Counted from the first letter of the stretch, positions 1-9,675 are shown. The stretch is DNA of 64,000 bases from Micromonospora vinacea (GCF_015751785.1 NZ_JADOTY010000001.1:6014001-6078000); one strand, 5' to 3'. Translations and numbers: made by a program. Notes: generated from the sequence alone by a model not told the origin.

Positions 1-684
1 GGGAACTCTCCGGTGCCCGGCACCGGCATGCCCGCCGACATGGCCGCCACAGTGGCCGGGGTCCTACCGGCCCTGACCGAGTGGGGGCTGGAGCGCCCGC
101 ACGTCGCCGGCTACAGCCTCGGTGGGGCGATCAGCCTGGAGCTTGCCGCCAGCGGGGCGGTCGCCTCGGCCACCGCCTTCTCCCCCGCAGGCTTCTTCAC
201 AGCGGCGGAGCGCCGGCGGGCGCTGGCCATCCTCCGGCTGCTGCGGGCCAACTCGTACCTGCCCACCACGATCATGCGGGCCGCGCTGCGCTCGGCGTAT
301 CTGCGGGCGTTGTGCTTCGCACCGCTGATGGCCCGCCCCACGCTGCTGGACGTCGAGCGCGCGCTGGGCGACGCGCTCGCCCTGCGACGCGGGCTCGGCT
401 TCAACGCCGTGGCCAGAGCCGCCCGCGACTATCGCTTCGACTGCCTTCGGCTGTCCGACGCGGCGGTGCCGGTGACCATCGGCTGGGGAGACTGCGACCG
501 GATCTTCGGCGTCCACCAGGCCGAGCGCGCCCGCGCGGGCCTGCCGGCGGCACGGGTGGTGACGCTGCCCCGTTGCGGACACGTGCCGATGAGCGACGAC
601 CCGGATCTGGTCGCGACGCTCATCCTGGAGACCACCGGCGCCGTGCCCCGAACCGAACGACCGGATCCGTCGGTCTCCGTATAA
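1..684 (+). CDS. alpha/beta-fold hydrolase, 5' end outside the window
   Basis: The frame is open to the first base, so the amino-terminal strand with the oxyanion-hole motif is missing; the in-frame GTG at 13 and ATG at 28 lie inside conserved sequence and are unlikely to be true starts. The visible 227 residues contain the nucleophile elbow GYSLGG, a helical cap region, an acid candidate in GWGDCDRIFG and the catalytic histidine in RCGHVP, in the Ser-Asp-His order of the alpha/beta hydrolase family. No signal peptide can be judged. The substrate cannot be predicted. It ends 218 bp before the next gene and shows no clear link to it. Confidence 0.85.
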   Translation, partial: GNSPVPGTGMPADMAATVAGVLPALTEWGLERPHVAGYSLGGAISLELAASGAVASATAFSPAGFFTAAERRRALAILRLLRANSYLPTTIMRAALRSAYLRALCFAPLMARPTLLDVERALGDALALRRGLGFNAVARAARDYRFDCLRLSDAAVPVTIGWGDCDRIFGVHQAERARAGLPAARVVTLPRCGHVPMSDDPDLVATLILETTGAVPRTERPDPSVSV

Positions 685-902
685 CGTCGCCGGTCATGTC
701 GCCCACGGGACGTCTCCGTGCGCGCGTTTCCTGGTAACCACATGGCGCGAACCGGCCGACACGTAACGTGAGGTAGAGCCGGTAATCGGCTGACGCCAGA
801 CGTGCGCCGGGCCGCCACCGCGGCGGCGCCCCTCGGCCAACTGCCGGGTCGGACAGCTCGGCAACGTCGCGGCCGCCCACTCAGCCGCAGGAGGTGTGGA
901 CG

Positions 903-2468
903 ATGCCCATGCTGTCGGTCTTCGATCCCCGGCACACGGTCGCTCCCCCGGGATACAGCCGCTGGCTCATCCCGACCGCCGCACTGGCCGTGCACGTCTG
1001 CATCGGCCAGGTCTACGCGACGAGCGTCTACAAGAACTCCCTCATCGCGCACTTCGACACCAGCCAGACGGCGATCGGGGCGATCTTCAGCATCGCCATC
1101 GTCATGCTGGGTTCGTCCGCGGCCGTGGGTGGCCGTTGGGTGGAGCGGAACGGGCCCCGCCGGGCGATGTTCGTCTCCGCCTGCTTCTGGGCCCTCGGGT
1201 TCCTGGTCGGCGCGCTCGGCATCGCGACCCAGCAACTCTGGCTCCTCTACCTCGGATACGGCGTCATCGGCGGCATCGGGCTCGGCATCGGCTACATCTC
1301 GCCGGTCTCCACACTGATCAAGTGGTTCCCGGACCGCCCCGGCCTCGCCACCGGCCTGGCCATCATGGGGTTCGGCGGCGGCGCCCTGATCGCCGGCCCG
1401 CTCGCGCGCCAACTGCTCTCCCTCTACGACTCCGGCTACAACCCCAACAACCCGGCTGCCGTGGCTTCGGGCAACGCCCTCGTGGCGCTCTTCGTCACCT
1501 TCGGCATCGGATATTTCGTGATCATGATGTTCGGCCCGTTCAACGTCCGGGTTCCGGCGCCGGACTGGCGGCCCGCCGGGTTCGACCCCGCGAGCGTCGC
1601 CGCCCGACCTCTGGTGACGACGGCGAGCGTGTCCGCGTCGAACGCCGTACGTACCCGGTCGTTCTGGTTGCTGTGGATCGTCCTGTTCTGCAACGTCACA
1701 GCGGGCATCGGCATCCTGGAGCAGGCAAGCCCGATGATCCAGGACTTCTTCCGGGACAACGGCACCGCCACCACCGTCTCGGTGACGGCGGCGGCCGGTT
1801 TCGTGGGAGTGCTGTCGCTGTTCAACATGGCTGGGCGGTTCGTCTGGTCGACGACGTCCGACCTCATCGGGCGCAAGCCCATCTACATGGTCTACCTCGG
1901 CGTCGGCATGGTGCTGTACCTGCTGCTCGCCGTGGCCGGTCACTCCGCGACAGCGGTCTTCGTGCTGATCGCCGCCGCCATCATCTCCTTCTACGGCGGT
2001 GGCTTCGCCACCATGCCCGCCTACCTGCGTGACCTGTTCGGCACCTTCCAGGTCGGGGCCATCCACGGCCGGATCCTCACCGCCTGGTCGGCCGCGGGTG
2101 TCGCCGGCCCGCTGATCGTCAACGGGATCCTCGACACGCAGGGCAAGCCCGGCACCCTCACCGCGGCGGCGTACCGGCCCGCGCTGTTCACCATGGTCGG
2201 CATCCTCGCCATCGGATTCATCGCGAACCTGCTGGTCCGTTCCGTGCCCGAGCGGTTCCACGAACCGAACAGAGGGCCGACCTCGCCGGTGGCGAAGGCC
2301 ACCGTCACCGAGCCGGTCGCGCTCGGGCGGGACAGCCAGCCGCCCGCGCCGCCGCGCGTCGGTAGCCAGACCGGGCGGCTCTGGTTGTCGTGGCTGCTGA
2401 TCGCGGTGCTCCTCGGGTACGGAATCGTCCAGACCGCCATCACCGCCGCGAAGCTGTTCACCGGCTGA
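903..2468 (+). CDS. OFA-family MFS transporter (oxalate/formate antiporter type)
   Basis: A 521-residue, 12-helix major facilitator protein. The amino-terminal half (SRWLIPTAAL, then GQVYATSVYKNSL and a GYGVIGGIGLGIGYISPVSTLIKWFPDRPGLATG stretch read in pieces) is typical of the oxalate/formate antiporter family. ATG 903 is preferred: the AGGAGG at 889-894 lies 8 nt upstream of it, whereas the GTG at 894 would overlap that ribosome binding site. The family exchanges small monocarboxylates or dicarboxylates, but substrate range varies, so formate or oxalate is an inference strengthened by the formate dehydrogenase operon that converges on it. A 42-bp terminator hairpin separates the two. Confidence 0.9.
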   Translation: MPMLSVFDPRHTVAPPGYSRWLIPTAALAVHVCIGQVYATSVYKNSLIAHFDTSQTAIGAIFSIAIVMLGSSAAVGGRWVERNGPRRAMFVSACFWALGFLVGALGIATQQLWLLYLGYGVIGGIGLGIGYISPVSTLIKWFPDRPGLATGLAIMGFGGGALIAGPLARQLLSLYDSGYNPNNPAAVASGNALVALFVTFGIGYFVIMMFGPFNVRVPAPDWRPAGFDPASVAARPLVTTASVSASNAVRTRSFWLLWIVLFCNVTAGIGILEQASPMIQDFFRDNGTATTVSVTAAAGFVGVLSLFNMAGRFVWSTTSDLIGRKPIYMVYLGVGMVLYLLLAVAGHSATAVFVLIAAAIISFYGGGFATMPAYLRDLFGTFQVGAIHGRILTAWSAAGVAGPLIVNGILDTQGKPGTLTAAAYRPALFTMVGILAIGFIANLLVRSVPERFHEPNRGPTSPVAKATVTEPVALGRDSQPPAPPRVGSQTGRLWLSWLLIAVLLGYGIVQTAITAAKLFTG

Positions 2469-2503
2469 CGCTCGGCGGCCCGGAACGGCCAGACCTCTTG
2501 CAT

Positions 2504-2545
2504 CGCAACGGAAGGCGCCCCTTTCAGGGGGCGCCTTCCGTTGCG
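2504..2545. terminator. bidirectional terminator hairpin
   Basis: A perfect 18-bp inverted repeat (2504-2521 with 2528-2545; arm begins CGCAACGGAAGG) around a 6-nt loop. It lies between the convergent MFS gene ending at 2468 and the formate dehydrogenase operon ending at 2555, so it can stop transcripts from both sides. Confidence 0.9.
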
Positions 2546-2554
2546 CCGATCCGC

Positions 2555-3520
2555 TCAGAGCTGGGTGGTCGACCGGTTCTCGGCGAGCCGCTCCCGTTGC
2601 GGCACGACCGTGTACTTCGGATCGCGTGCCGACACCCGTCCCGCTTCGAAGACGCCGAACCGGGTGGCGACCGACGATGCCACCAGGGCGGCGCCGGAGA
2701 TCGCCGACAGGATCCGGCTGCGGCGGCTGAGCAGAGCGGTGGCGGTACCCACGGCCAGCAGGGCGCGTCCCGCCCTGACGAGCCGGCCGCTGCGTCCGTG
2801 CGTGTAGGGCTCGCTGGTGAGGCCCTGCCGCTCCAGCCGGTGCCCCCCGCCCAGCTCGATGGCCACGGCGGCCAGGGCGAGTCGTCGCAGTGGGGCGGTC
2901 TCCGCGGCTGGTGCCGCTATCAGTCCGACCCCGGACGCGGCGGCGAGCGCGCTGCCGGCGAAGACGAACGGCAGCGACGGGTAGGCGTCGTGCCAGGACG
3001 GCACTGCCGTGTCGGCGAGCAACACCCCGGTGTACGTCGCCAGCGCCGGCGCGGTGGCCGCGGCGGCCAGGCCGGCGACGTTGCCGATGGGCGGTGCGAT
3101 CCGACGGGCGAGGCCGAGCACACCGTGCTGCGGGAGCAGCGGCGCGAGCTCGGCGACCGCGGCCACGCCGGCCAGCGGGCCGAACGCGGCGAGAATCCAG
3201 GTGCCGACCGACATCGGCGAGGTCACCTTGGCCACCCGGAGCATGTGATGGAAGCGGGCCGGCCGGCCGAGGTCGTGGACCAGCAGGTACGTGCTGGCGG
3301 CGACGCCGCCGAGGGCCGTCCAACGGCCCACAGTGCGCAGCCCGGGTCGTCCGGTCAGTTGGGCGCCCGCGCCGATCAGCGCACTTCCCGCGGCGAGGCC
3401 TCCGGTGAACAGGTAGCCGGCGATGTCGTACTTCCACACCGGCGCCTTCAGCACCGGCCGGCCGTAATAGGAGGCGAATTCGGCCGGCGGCACCGTGAGC
3501 TGCTCGCCGCCGCGGGTCAT
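2555..3520 (-). CDS. NrfD-like membrane subunit of formate dehydrogenase
   Basis: A 321-residue protein with about eight predicted membrane helices, related to the NrfD/PsrC polysulfide-reductase family that passes electrons between an iron-sulfur subunit and the quinone pool. Recognisable are the conserved start KAPVWKYDIAGYLFTGGLAAGS, here given in part as WKYDIAGYLFTGG, and HDLGRPARFHHMLRV. The start at 3520 overlaps the stop of the upstream iron-sulfur gene in an ATGA, and an earlier frame extension has no family similarity. As third gene of the operon it is the likely quinone-reducing anchor. Unlike a canonical FdnI subunit it shows no obvious b-type heme arrangement, so menaquinone reduction without heme is inferred from the NrfD family. 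Confidence 0.88.
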   Translation of the reverse strand: MTRGGEQLTVPPAEFASYYGRPVLKAPVWKYDIAGYLFTGGLAAGSALIGAGAQLTGRPGLRTVGRWTALGGVAASTYLLVHDLGRPARFHHMLRVAKVTSPMSVGTWILAAFGPLAGVAAVAELAPLLPQHGVLGLARRIAPPIGNVAGLAAAATAPALATYTGVLLADTAVPSWHDAYPSLPFVFAGSALAAASGVGLIAAPAAETAPLRRLALAAVAIELGGGHRLERQGLTSEPYTHGRSGRLVRAGRALLAVGTATALLSRRSRILSAISGAALVASSVATRFGVFEAGRVSARDPKYTVVPQRERLAENRSTTQL

Positions 3521-4560
3521 CGCCGCCTGCCCAGGAACGCGACAGCCGTGGCGACCGCCATCGTCATCGCCGCCAGGCCGGCACGCTTCCACATGGCCGG
3601 CAGGTCGCGGGTGGTCACGATTGGGTCCGGTGGCAGCCCGTACACCTCCGGCTCGTCCAGCAGCAGGAAGAACGCACCATCACCACCGACACCGTCGTTG
3701 GGGTCGTGCCCGTACAGCCGCGCCTCCGGCACTCCCCGCTCGTGCAGCTTCGTCACCCGCGCGGCAGCCCGCTCCCGCAACTCGTCCAGTTCCCCGTACT
3801 GGATCGACTCCGTCGGGCACGCCTGCGCGCACGCGGGCGTCATCCCCACCCCGAGCCGGTCGTAGCACAGCGTGCACTTCCACGCCCGACCATCATCCTT
3901 GCGCTGATCGATGACGCCGTACGGGCAGGCGGAGATGCAGTAACCGCAGCCGTTGCAGATGTCCTCCTGCACCACCACGGTGCCGAACTCCGTGCGGAAC
4001 AGGGAACCTGTGGGGCAGACATCCAGGCAGGCCGCGTGGGTGCAGTGCTTACAGACGTCCGACATCATCAGCCAACGGAAATCCGTCCGTCCCTCCGCGC
4101 CCGAGCCCCTCCCCGGCGGCTGCCCGCCCGGCATCCCCAGAAACTCCGGGCCGCCCGACATGCGGGCCGCCGCGGCGGGCGAGCCGGTGTCCAGGCCGGG
4201 ATCCGTGCCGGTGTCGGTGGCGGTACGCGCGCCGATCGCCGCCGTCACCGGGCTGATCGGTGGCCCGTCCGGGTCCCCCGCGAACGCCGGAGTCGCCCAG
4301 CCGGCCGAGCGGGGCTGCTCCACGAACGCGACGTGCCGCCACGAGTTGGCGGTCAACGCGCCCGTGTTGTCGTACGACATGCCGAGCAGATCGAGCCCAC
4401 TCTCGGGGACGCCGTTCCACTCCTTGCAGGCCACCTCGCACGCTTTACAGCCGATGCAGACGCTGGTGTCGGTGAAGAACCCCATCCGCGGCGGCGGGTT
4501 CTCGTAGCCGGCGTCCGGTGCGGGGTCCAGCGGCCCGTACAGGGCGTTGGCGTGGGGCAT
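3517..4560 (-). CDS. formate dehydrogenase iron-sulfur (beta) subunit
   Basis: A 347-residue ferredoxin-type subunit with four cysteine clusters: CIGCKACEVAC (Cys35, 38, 41, 45), CKHCTHAACLDVC, CNGCGYCISAC and CTLCYDRLGVGMTPAC with ACAQACP. This matches four [4Fe-4S] centres wiring the molybdenum subunit to the membrane subunit. A single hydrophobic helix close to the carboxyl end (WKRAGLAAMTMAVATAV) would anchor it in the membrane. A Gly/Pro/Arg-rich insertion of about 40 residues lies between the first and second clusters. GGAGG lies 8 nt before the ATG. The gene follows the catalytic subunit by 3 bp and overlaps the NrfD gene by 4 bp, so the three are one operon. Confidence 0.93.
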   Translation of the reverse strand: MPHANALYGPLDPAPDAGYENPPPRMGFFTDTSVCIGCKACEVACKEWNGVPESGLDLLGMSYDNTGALTANSWRHVAFVEQPRSAGWATPAFAGDPDGPPISPVTAAIGARTATDTGTDPGLDTGSPAAAARMSGGPEFLGMPGGQPPGRGSGAEGRTDFRWLMMSDVCKHCTHAACLDVCPTGSLFRTEFGTVVVQEDICNGCGYCISACPYGVIDQRKDDGRAWKCTLCYDRLGVGMTPACAQACPTESIQYGELDELRERAAARVTKLHERGVPEARLYGHDPNDGVGGDGAFFLLLDEPEVYGLPPDPIVTTRDLPAMWKRAGLAAMTMAVATAVAFLGRRR

Positions 4561-4563
4561 GGG

Positions 4564-7500
4564 TCAGGCCTCCTGGTCGCTGCTGCTGTCGGCGACGTCG
4601 GTCGTGACCATCGGTGGGTAGCGGTGGACGAGGTTCCCCGACCGCCGCCGGTAGTCGACGACGAGGTCCAACAGGTCCTGTCCTCTCGGGCGTCGTCCGG
4701 GCCGGACGTCGCACGTGCCGACCTTGCTCTCCTGAATCAGGACGTTGGGGTCGAGGGTGATGCCGAACAGGTCGTTTGCCGAATCGCCTGTCACCAGACC
4801 CTCGTAGCCGAAGTGGTACGGCAGCCAGACCTGGTGGATGATCCGGCCGTCCACTCGCAGCGGCGTCACGCGGTCGGTCACCAGCACCTTCGCCTCGACT
4901 GCCGCGCGGCTGGTGACCAGGTGGGCCCAGCCCAGGTGACTCAACCCTCGCAGGGCCGCCAACTCCGGCGACACCTCGACGAACATCTCGGGTTGCAACT
5001 CGGCCAGGGGCGACACGTTGCGGCTCATCCCGCCGGCGGTGTGGTGCTCGGTGAGCCGGCTGACAGTGAACACGTACGGGAACACGTGACTGTGCTCCTG
5101 CGGCGGGCTCGGGTTCAACGTGTTGATCGGGTGGGTGTACACCTTGCGGGTCGGGTTGGCCTGCTGCCGGTAGAGCGGGTTGCGCACCGGCGACTCGACA
5201 GGCTCGTAGTGGGTGGGCATCGGTCCGTCGAGCACACCGGTGGGCGCGTACAGCCAGCCTTTGCCGTCGCCCTGAAGGATGAACGGGTCGTCGCCGGCGA
5301 TGCCCGCCACACCCGAGGCGTCGTGCGCCGGTCGGTAGGACGGCGGTTTGGTCTTCTCGAAGTCCGGCACGTCGTAGCCGGTCCACTCACTCTTGTCCGC
5401 GTCCCACCAGACGTAGCGTTTGCGCTCACTCCACGGGTTGCCGTCCGGGTCGGCGGAGGCGCGGTTGTAGAGGATGCGCCGGTTCGCCGGCCACGCCCAA
5501 CCCCACTCGGGCGCCACCAGGGACTGCTCCGAGCCGGGTTTGCGGCGGGCCGCCTGGTTGACGCCGTCGGCGTACACCCCGGTGTAGATCCAGCAACCGC
5601 CGACGGTGGAGCCGTCGTCCTTCATCTCGGTGAACGACGCCAGCGGCCGGCCGGTGGCCACGTCGTACCCGTTGATCTCGCGCAGCACCGCCTCGGCGCT
5701 CGGCTCGACGTGCGGGCCGTGCGTGGGGTAGTCCCAGGCGAGGTCGAGCAGCGCACGGTCGCGCGGCTTCGTCGACGTCGCCAGCCGTTCCCGGATGATG
5801 CGGCCGAGGTGGTAGAAGAACCACAGCTCGGAGCGGGCGTCGCCTGGTGGCTCGACGGCCTTCTCCCGCCACTGCAACAGCCGTTGGGTCTGGGTGAAGG
5901 TGCCCTCCTTCTCCACGTGCGAGGCGGCGGGCAGGAAGAACACCTCGGTGCGGCACTTCTCGGGCGCGATCTCGCCAGTCTCGATCTCCGGTGCGTTCTG
6001 CCAGAACGTGGCGCTCTCGATCATGAACAGGTCACGGACGACCAGCCAGTCCAGGTTGGCCATGCCCAGGCGCTGCGCGCGGCCGTGCGCGGAGCCGACC
6101 GCCGGGTTCTGCCCGAGCAGGAAGTACCCCTTGATCTTCCCGTCGATCATGTTGAGTACCTGCTGGTACGTGCCGTGGTCACCGGTCATCCGCGGCATGT
6201 ACCCGTAGCAGTAGTCGTTCTCGGCTGTGGCCGCGTCACCCCAGTACGCCTTGAGCAGGTTCACGCCGTAGGTGCGGGCGTTGCCCCAGAAGCCCTTCTG
6301 CCCGGGGTGCGCAATGCTGTCCACCCACTTGTCCAGGGTCGGGTGCTCGGCGTGATGCGGCATCGGCAGGTAGCCCGGAAGCAGATTGAACAGCGTCGGG
6401 ATGTCGGTGGACCCCTGGATGCTGGCGTGCCCGCGCAGGGCCATCACCCCACCCCCCGGCCGGCCCACGTTGCCCAGCAGCAGCTGGATGATCGCGCCGG
6501 TGCGGATGTACTGCACGCCGACGCTGTGCTGCGTCCAGCCCACCGAGTAGACGAGCATGCCGGTCCGCTCCCGGCCGGAGTTCTCCGTCCATGCCTGGGC
6601 CAGTTCGAGGAACTTCTCCTGCGGGATGCCGCAGACCCGTTCCACCATCTCCGGGGTGTAGCGGGAGAAGTGCCGCTTGAGGATCTGGTAGACGCAGCGC
6701 GGGTGCTGCAATGTCTCGTCACGTTCGGTCTCGCCGCCGACCGGCGCGCCGTGCGACTCGTGCTCCAGCCCGGCCGCGGTCTCCCGCTGCGTCTCGCTGT
6801 CGCGGGTCGCCTGGTCCTGCGGGTGGCCCTCGTACCGCCAACTGGCCTGGTCGTAGGTGGCGTTGTCGTCGTTGAATCCGGAGAAGAGGCCGTGCATGTC
6901 CTCGGTGTCGGCGTACTCCTCGGTCACGATCGTCGCGGCGTTGGTGTAGGCGACGACGTACTCCCGGAAGTCCAGTTCGTTGTCGAGGATGTAGCGCACC
7001 ACCCCGCCGAGCAGCGCGATGTCCGTGCCCGCCCGGATCGGCAGGTACGAGTCAGCCAGCGCGCTGGTGCGGGTGAAGCGCGGATCGACGTGGAAGACCT
7101 TCGCGCCCCGACGCTTGGCCTCCATCACCCACTGGAAGCCCACCGGGTGCGCCTCGGCCATGTTCGAACCCTGGATGACGATCACGTCGGAGTTCGACAG
7201 GTCCTGCTGGTACTGGGTGGCGCCGCCACGACCGAAGCTGGTCCCCAGACCGGGGACGGTGGCGGAGTGTCAAATGCGCGCCTGGTTCTCGATCTGCAAC
7301 GCGCCCGCCGCGGTGAACAACTTCTTGATGAGGTAGTTCTCCTCGTTGTCCAGCGTCGCCCCACCCAGGCTGGAGATGCCCAGCGTCCGGTTGAGCGGTC
7401 GACCCTCGGCGTCGACGTCCTCCCAGGTCTCGTCCCGGGCGGCCAGGACCCGATCGGCGATCATGTTCATCGCCGTGTCGAGGTCGAGGTCCTCCCACTC

Positions 7501-7839
7501 GGTGCCGTACGGCCGGCGGTAGCGGACAGTGGTCTGCCGCAGCGGACTGGTCACCAGGCTCTTGCTCGCCGAACCCTTCGGGCAGAGCCGACCCCGCGAG
7601 ATCGGGCTGTCCGGATCACCCTCGATCTGACTGACCTGGCCGTCCTTCACGAACACCCGCTGACCACAACCCACGGCGCAGTACGGGCAGACGGACCGGG
7701 CCATCGAATCGGCGGTGTCGGTGCGGGCGGTGAGCGTGCGGGACCCGTCGGACTTCGCCGCAGCACCCCGGCCGAGCGGGTCGGTGCCGGTGAGCTGGCG
7801 GTAGACCGGCCAGCCCTCGAACCAGCTGCGCACCCCCAT
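4564..7839 (-). CDS. selenocysteine-containing formate dehydrogenase catalytic subunit (TGA 7270-7272 read as Sec)
   Basis: A 1091-residue molybdopterin oxidoreductase when the in-frame TGA at 7270-7272 is translated as selenocysteine (residue 190). Upstream of the TGA is the [4Fe-4S] motif with Cys51, Cys54, Cys58 and Cys86 (CPYCAVGC ... CPKG); the sequence around the recoded codon, QARI-U-HSATVPGLG, is the active-site loop of the formate dehydrogenase family, and the frame continues in register to 4564. The start ATG 7839 has GGAAGG at 7847-7852, 7 nt upstream. No twin-arginine signal is visible, so the enzyme is probably cytoplasmic-facing. It should oxidise formate to CO2 at a Mo-bis-MGD centre and pass electrons to the two downstream subunits. 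Activity requires SelA, SelB, SelD and tRNA-Sec, none of which is in this window. Confidence 0.93.
7223..7265 (-). promoter_or_regulatory. SECIS-like recoding hairpin for the selenocysteine codon
   Basis: Directly 3' of the recoded TGA in the mRNA. The outer stem is CCGCCAC (mRNA, 7265-7259) with GTGGCGG (7229-7223); the apical stem is GTCCCC (7257-7252) with GGGGAC (7246-7241) closing a GGTCT loop (7251-7247). The loop begins 19 nt after the TGA, within the range of bacterial SECIS elements, and GGUCU is the same apical loop known from the E. coli fdhF element bound by SelB. Confidence 0.85.
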
Positions 7840-7930
7840 TGCCGCACCTTCCCGACCAACCCCGCCAAATATGAACACTCTGACGTTAGATGAGGTGCCG
7901 GTCCGGTCGCAGCGGGATCACGAACAGTCA

Positions 7931-7968
7931 TGCCTCCCCCGGCCCATTCGTGCAGGCCGGGAGAGGCA
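7931..7968 (-). terminator. terminator hairpin after the PrsW gene
   Basis: Arms 7931-7944 and 7955-7968 pair over 13 of 14 positions around a 10-nt loop. The hairpin lies 17 bp beyond the stop of the PrsW-like gene and about 90 bp before the formate dehydrogenase start, so that operon probably has its own promoter between 7840 and 7930. Confidence 0.6.
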
Positions 7969-7984
7969 CGGGGTACGGCGGTGG

Positions 7985-8782
7985 TCAGTGCGGTTGGAGC
8001 TGACCGACGGGGTGCTCGCCGAAGGTCCGGTACCGGCGCAGCTCCCAGAACAGCCAGCCGATGCTGATGATCGCCAACACGACGAAGACCAGCGAACCGG
8101 AGAACGTGTCCCAGAGGGTGTGCAGGACGACGACACCCAGGAACGTGCCGATGAAGCCGAAGAGCCGAGTAACGCTCGGGCTGGCGAGCAACGCCCACAG
8201 CGCGCCGGCGGTGAGCCCGGTCCAGGCGGTGTGACCGGCGGGCGCCGTCAGACCCCGGATGAAGAGCGTCTGCTCCACCGCACCGATGTTGCCCTGGGAA
8301 CTCAGCAGCGCGCTGAACGCGTAGCCCATCGTCTCCAGTGCGGCGAACCCCATGCCGGCGGCGATGCCGATGATCAGCCCGTCGGAGGGCACCCGGCGAC
8401 GATGCTGGGCCACCACCGTGAACAGCAGGATCACCGGGACGATCAGCTTCGCCGACTCCTCGATCAGCGCCACGAACAACATCGGCAGGGTGCCGAGGCC
8501 GCGCAGGGTGTCGTACTCCAGGGTGCCGGCGACCACCGTGCCGATCACACCACCGAAGAACGCCGACGTCACCAGCACCGACGCCGGCACCTGCCACCGC
8601 CCGGTCCGGGCCTGTGCGAACGTCAGGAACGTCAGCGGCACCAGCGTCGCCCCGAGCAGGATCAACGCCGGTACGAAATTCGGATTCTTGGTGCTGACCA
8701 GGGTGCGCAGCACCGCCACATAGAGGATCAGCCCGATGACGAGCACACCAACCCACGCCCAGCGGCGCCAACGATCACCCAT
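7985..8782 (-). CDS. PrsW-family intramembrane protease
   Basis: A 265-residue membrane protein with about eight helices. The family motifs are present in order: the paired glutamates in ALIEESAKL, the helix motif GFAALETMGYAF, and GHTAWTG plus a late histidine in VVLHTLWDT. PrsW proteins are integral-membrane glutamic/metallo-type proteases; in Bacillus PrsW starts degradation of an anti-sigma factor. No anti-sigma gene is adjacent, so the substrate is unknown. The gene is divergent from the FtsX-domain lipoprotein gene at 8914 and separated from the formate dehydrogenase operon by a hairpin, so it is probably transcribed alone. No strong ribosome binding site precedes the ATG. Confidence 0.85.
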   Translation of the reverse strand: MGDRWRRWAWVGVLVIGLILYVAVLRTLVSTKNPNFVPALILLGATLVPLTFLTFAQARTGRWQVPASVLVTSAFFGGVIGTVVAGTLEYDTLRGLGTLPMLFVALIEESAKLIVPVILLFTVVAQHRRRVPSDGLIIGIAAGMGFAALETMGYAFSALLSSQGNIGAVEQTLFIRGLTAPAGHTAWTGLTAGALWALLASPSVTRLFGFIGTFLGVVVLHTLWDTFSGSLVFVVLAIISIGWLFWELRRYRTFGEHPVGQLQPH

Positions 8783-8913
8783 ACCGCGCAGTCTGTCGGA
8801 CGCAGGTTACGAAGACCAGCCACGGCACTGAGATCCTGACGACTTCCCAGCGGCGGCGACGTCCGCTGTTCAGGGGCGGCGATGCGCGGGAGTGATGGCT
8901 ACGATCTTCGCCC

Positions 8914-9618
8914 ATGCGCCGCGGAGCACCGTTACTGTCACTCGTCGTCCTGTTGGCCCTTCCCGCCTGCACCTCGAAACCCGAGGAGCCCGGGGACGTG
9001 GCGTTGACCGTCTTCCTCGACAACGACGTGACGGTGGCGCAGAAGGGCAGCGTGGAGCAGCAACTCCGGTCCATGCCAAGTGTCACTGAGGCGTCCCTCG
9101 AAACCCGCGAGCAGGCGTACGAGCGCCAGAAGGCGGACCTGAAGGACCAGCCCGACCTGCTGGCGGCCCTCAAGCCGGAGTACCTGCCGGAGCTTCTTCA
9201 CGCCACCGTCAGCGACCCGTCGATCGCCGAGGCGGTCGAACTGGTGATGGCCGAGGCCGACGGCGTGCAGGACGTGGCGCTCAGGATCGCGGACGTCGAC
9301 CCCCGGCCATCGCGGATCGGCGTCATCGTCCGGCTCACGTCGTCGGCGACCGACGAACAACGGGCCGCCGTGGAGACGGCCGTCCGGGCACTCCCCACGG
9401 CGAAGTCGATCGAATTCGAGGACCGCGACGCCGCGTACGAGCGCCTCCGCAAGCGGTGTCAGGGCAAGGGTGACCTGTCCACGCAGCTCCAACCGCAGAT
9501 GACGCGCGAGTCGTGGCGGTTCGAGATGCCATTGAACGGAGAAGGATCTGGAGTGGGCGAGCTGATGAGGCTCGACGGCGTCGACGGCGTACCCCTGGCC
9601 CCTCTGGCGATGCTGTAA
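8914..9618 (+). CDS. lipoprotein with two tandem FtsX-type extracellular domains
   Basis: A 234-residue protein with a short signal peptide and lipobox LPAC (Cys19 would be lipidated). The mature part holds two similar domains, about residues 28-112 (VALTVFLDNDVT ... AYERQKADLKDQPDLLAAL ... LPELLHATV) and 117-210 (RIGVIVRLTSSAT ... AAYERLRKRC ... RESWRFEMPL). Both follow the plan of the extracellular domain of the cell-division ABC permease FtsX, which recruits peptidoglycan hydrolases, but no permease helices are present. The second copy is more degenerate. No ribosome binding site is visible; a TACGAT at 8900-8905 sits 8 nt before the ATG, so a leaderless transcript is plausible. Role inferred: surface-bound partner or decoy in cell-wall hydrolase control. 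Confidence 0.75.
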   Translation: MRRGAPLLSLVVLLALPACTSKPEEPGDVALTVFLDNDVTVAQKGSVEQQLRSMPSVTEASLETREQAYERQKADLKDQPDLLAALKPEYLPELLHATVSDPSIAEAVELVMAEADGVQDVALRIADVDPRPSRIGVIVRLTSSATDEQRAAVETAVRALPTAKSIEFEDRDAAYERLRKRCQGKGDLSTQLQPQMTRESWRFEMPLNGEGSGVGELMRLDGVDGVPLAPLAML

Positions 9619-9675
9619 CGCCTGCGGAGGGCCGCAAGCCGTTTCGGCGTGTCGCAGTCGAAGGGACGGCCCCGA

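Noticed and set aside
429..3437. Very long minus-strand frame of about 1000 codons
   Set aside because: It is antisense to the OFA transporter, its composition is Arg/Gly/Pro-rich without motifs, and it arises from GC-rich codon bias on the opposite strand.
7186..7272. Pseudogene interpretation of the split formate dehydrogenase
   Set aside because: The TGA lies at the known selenocysteine site and is followed by a SECIS-like hairpin, and both halves remain in one frame with no other defect.
3706..7893. 1395-codon plus-strand frame opposite the formate dehydrogenase genes
   Set aside because: Low-complexity shadow of the real operon on the minus strand; no family motif or ribosome binding site.
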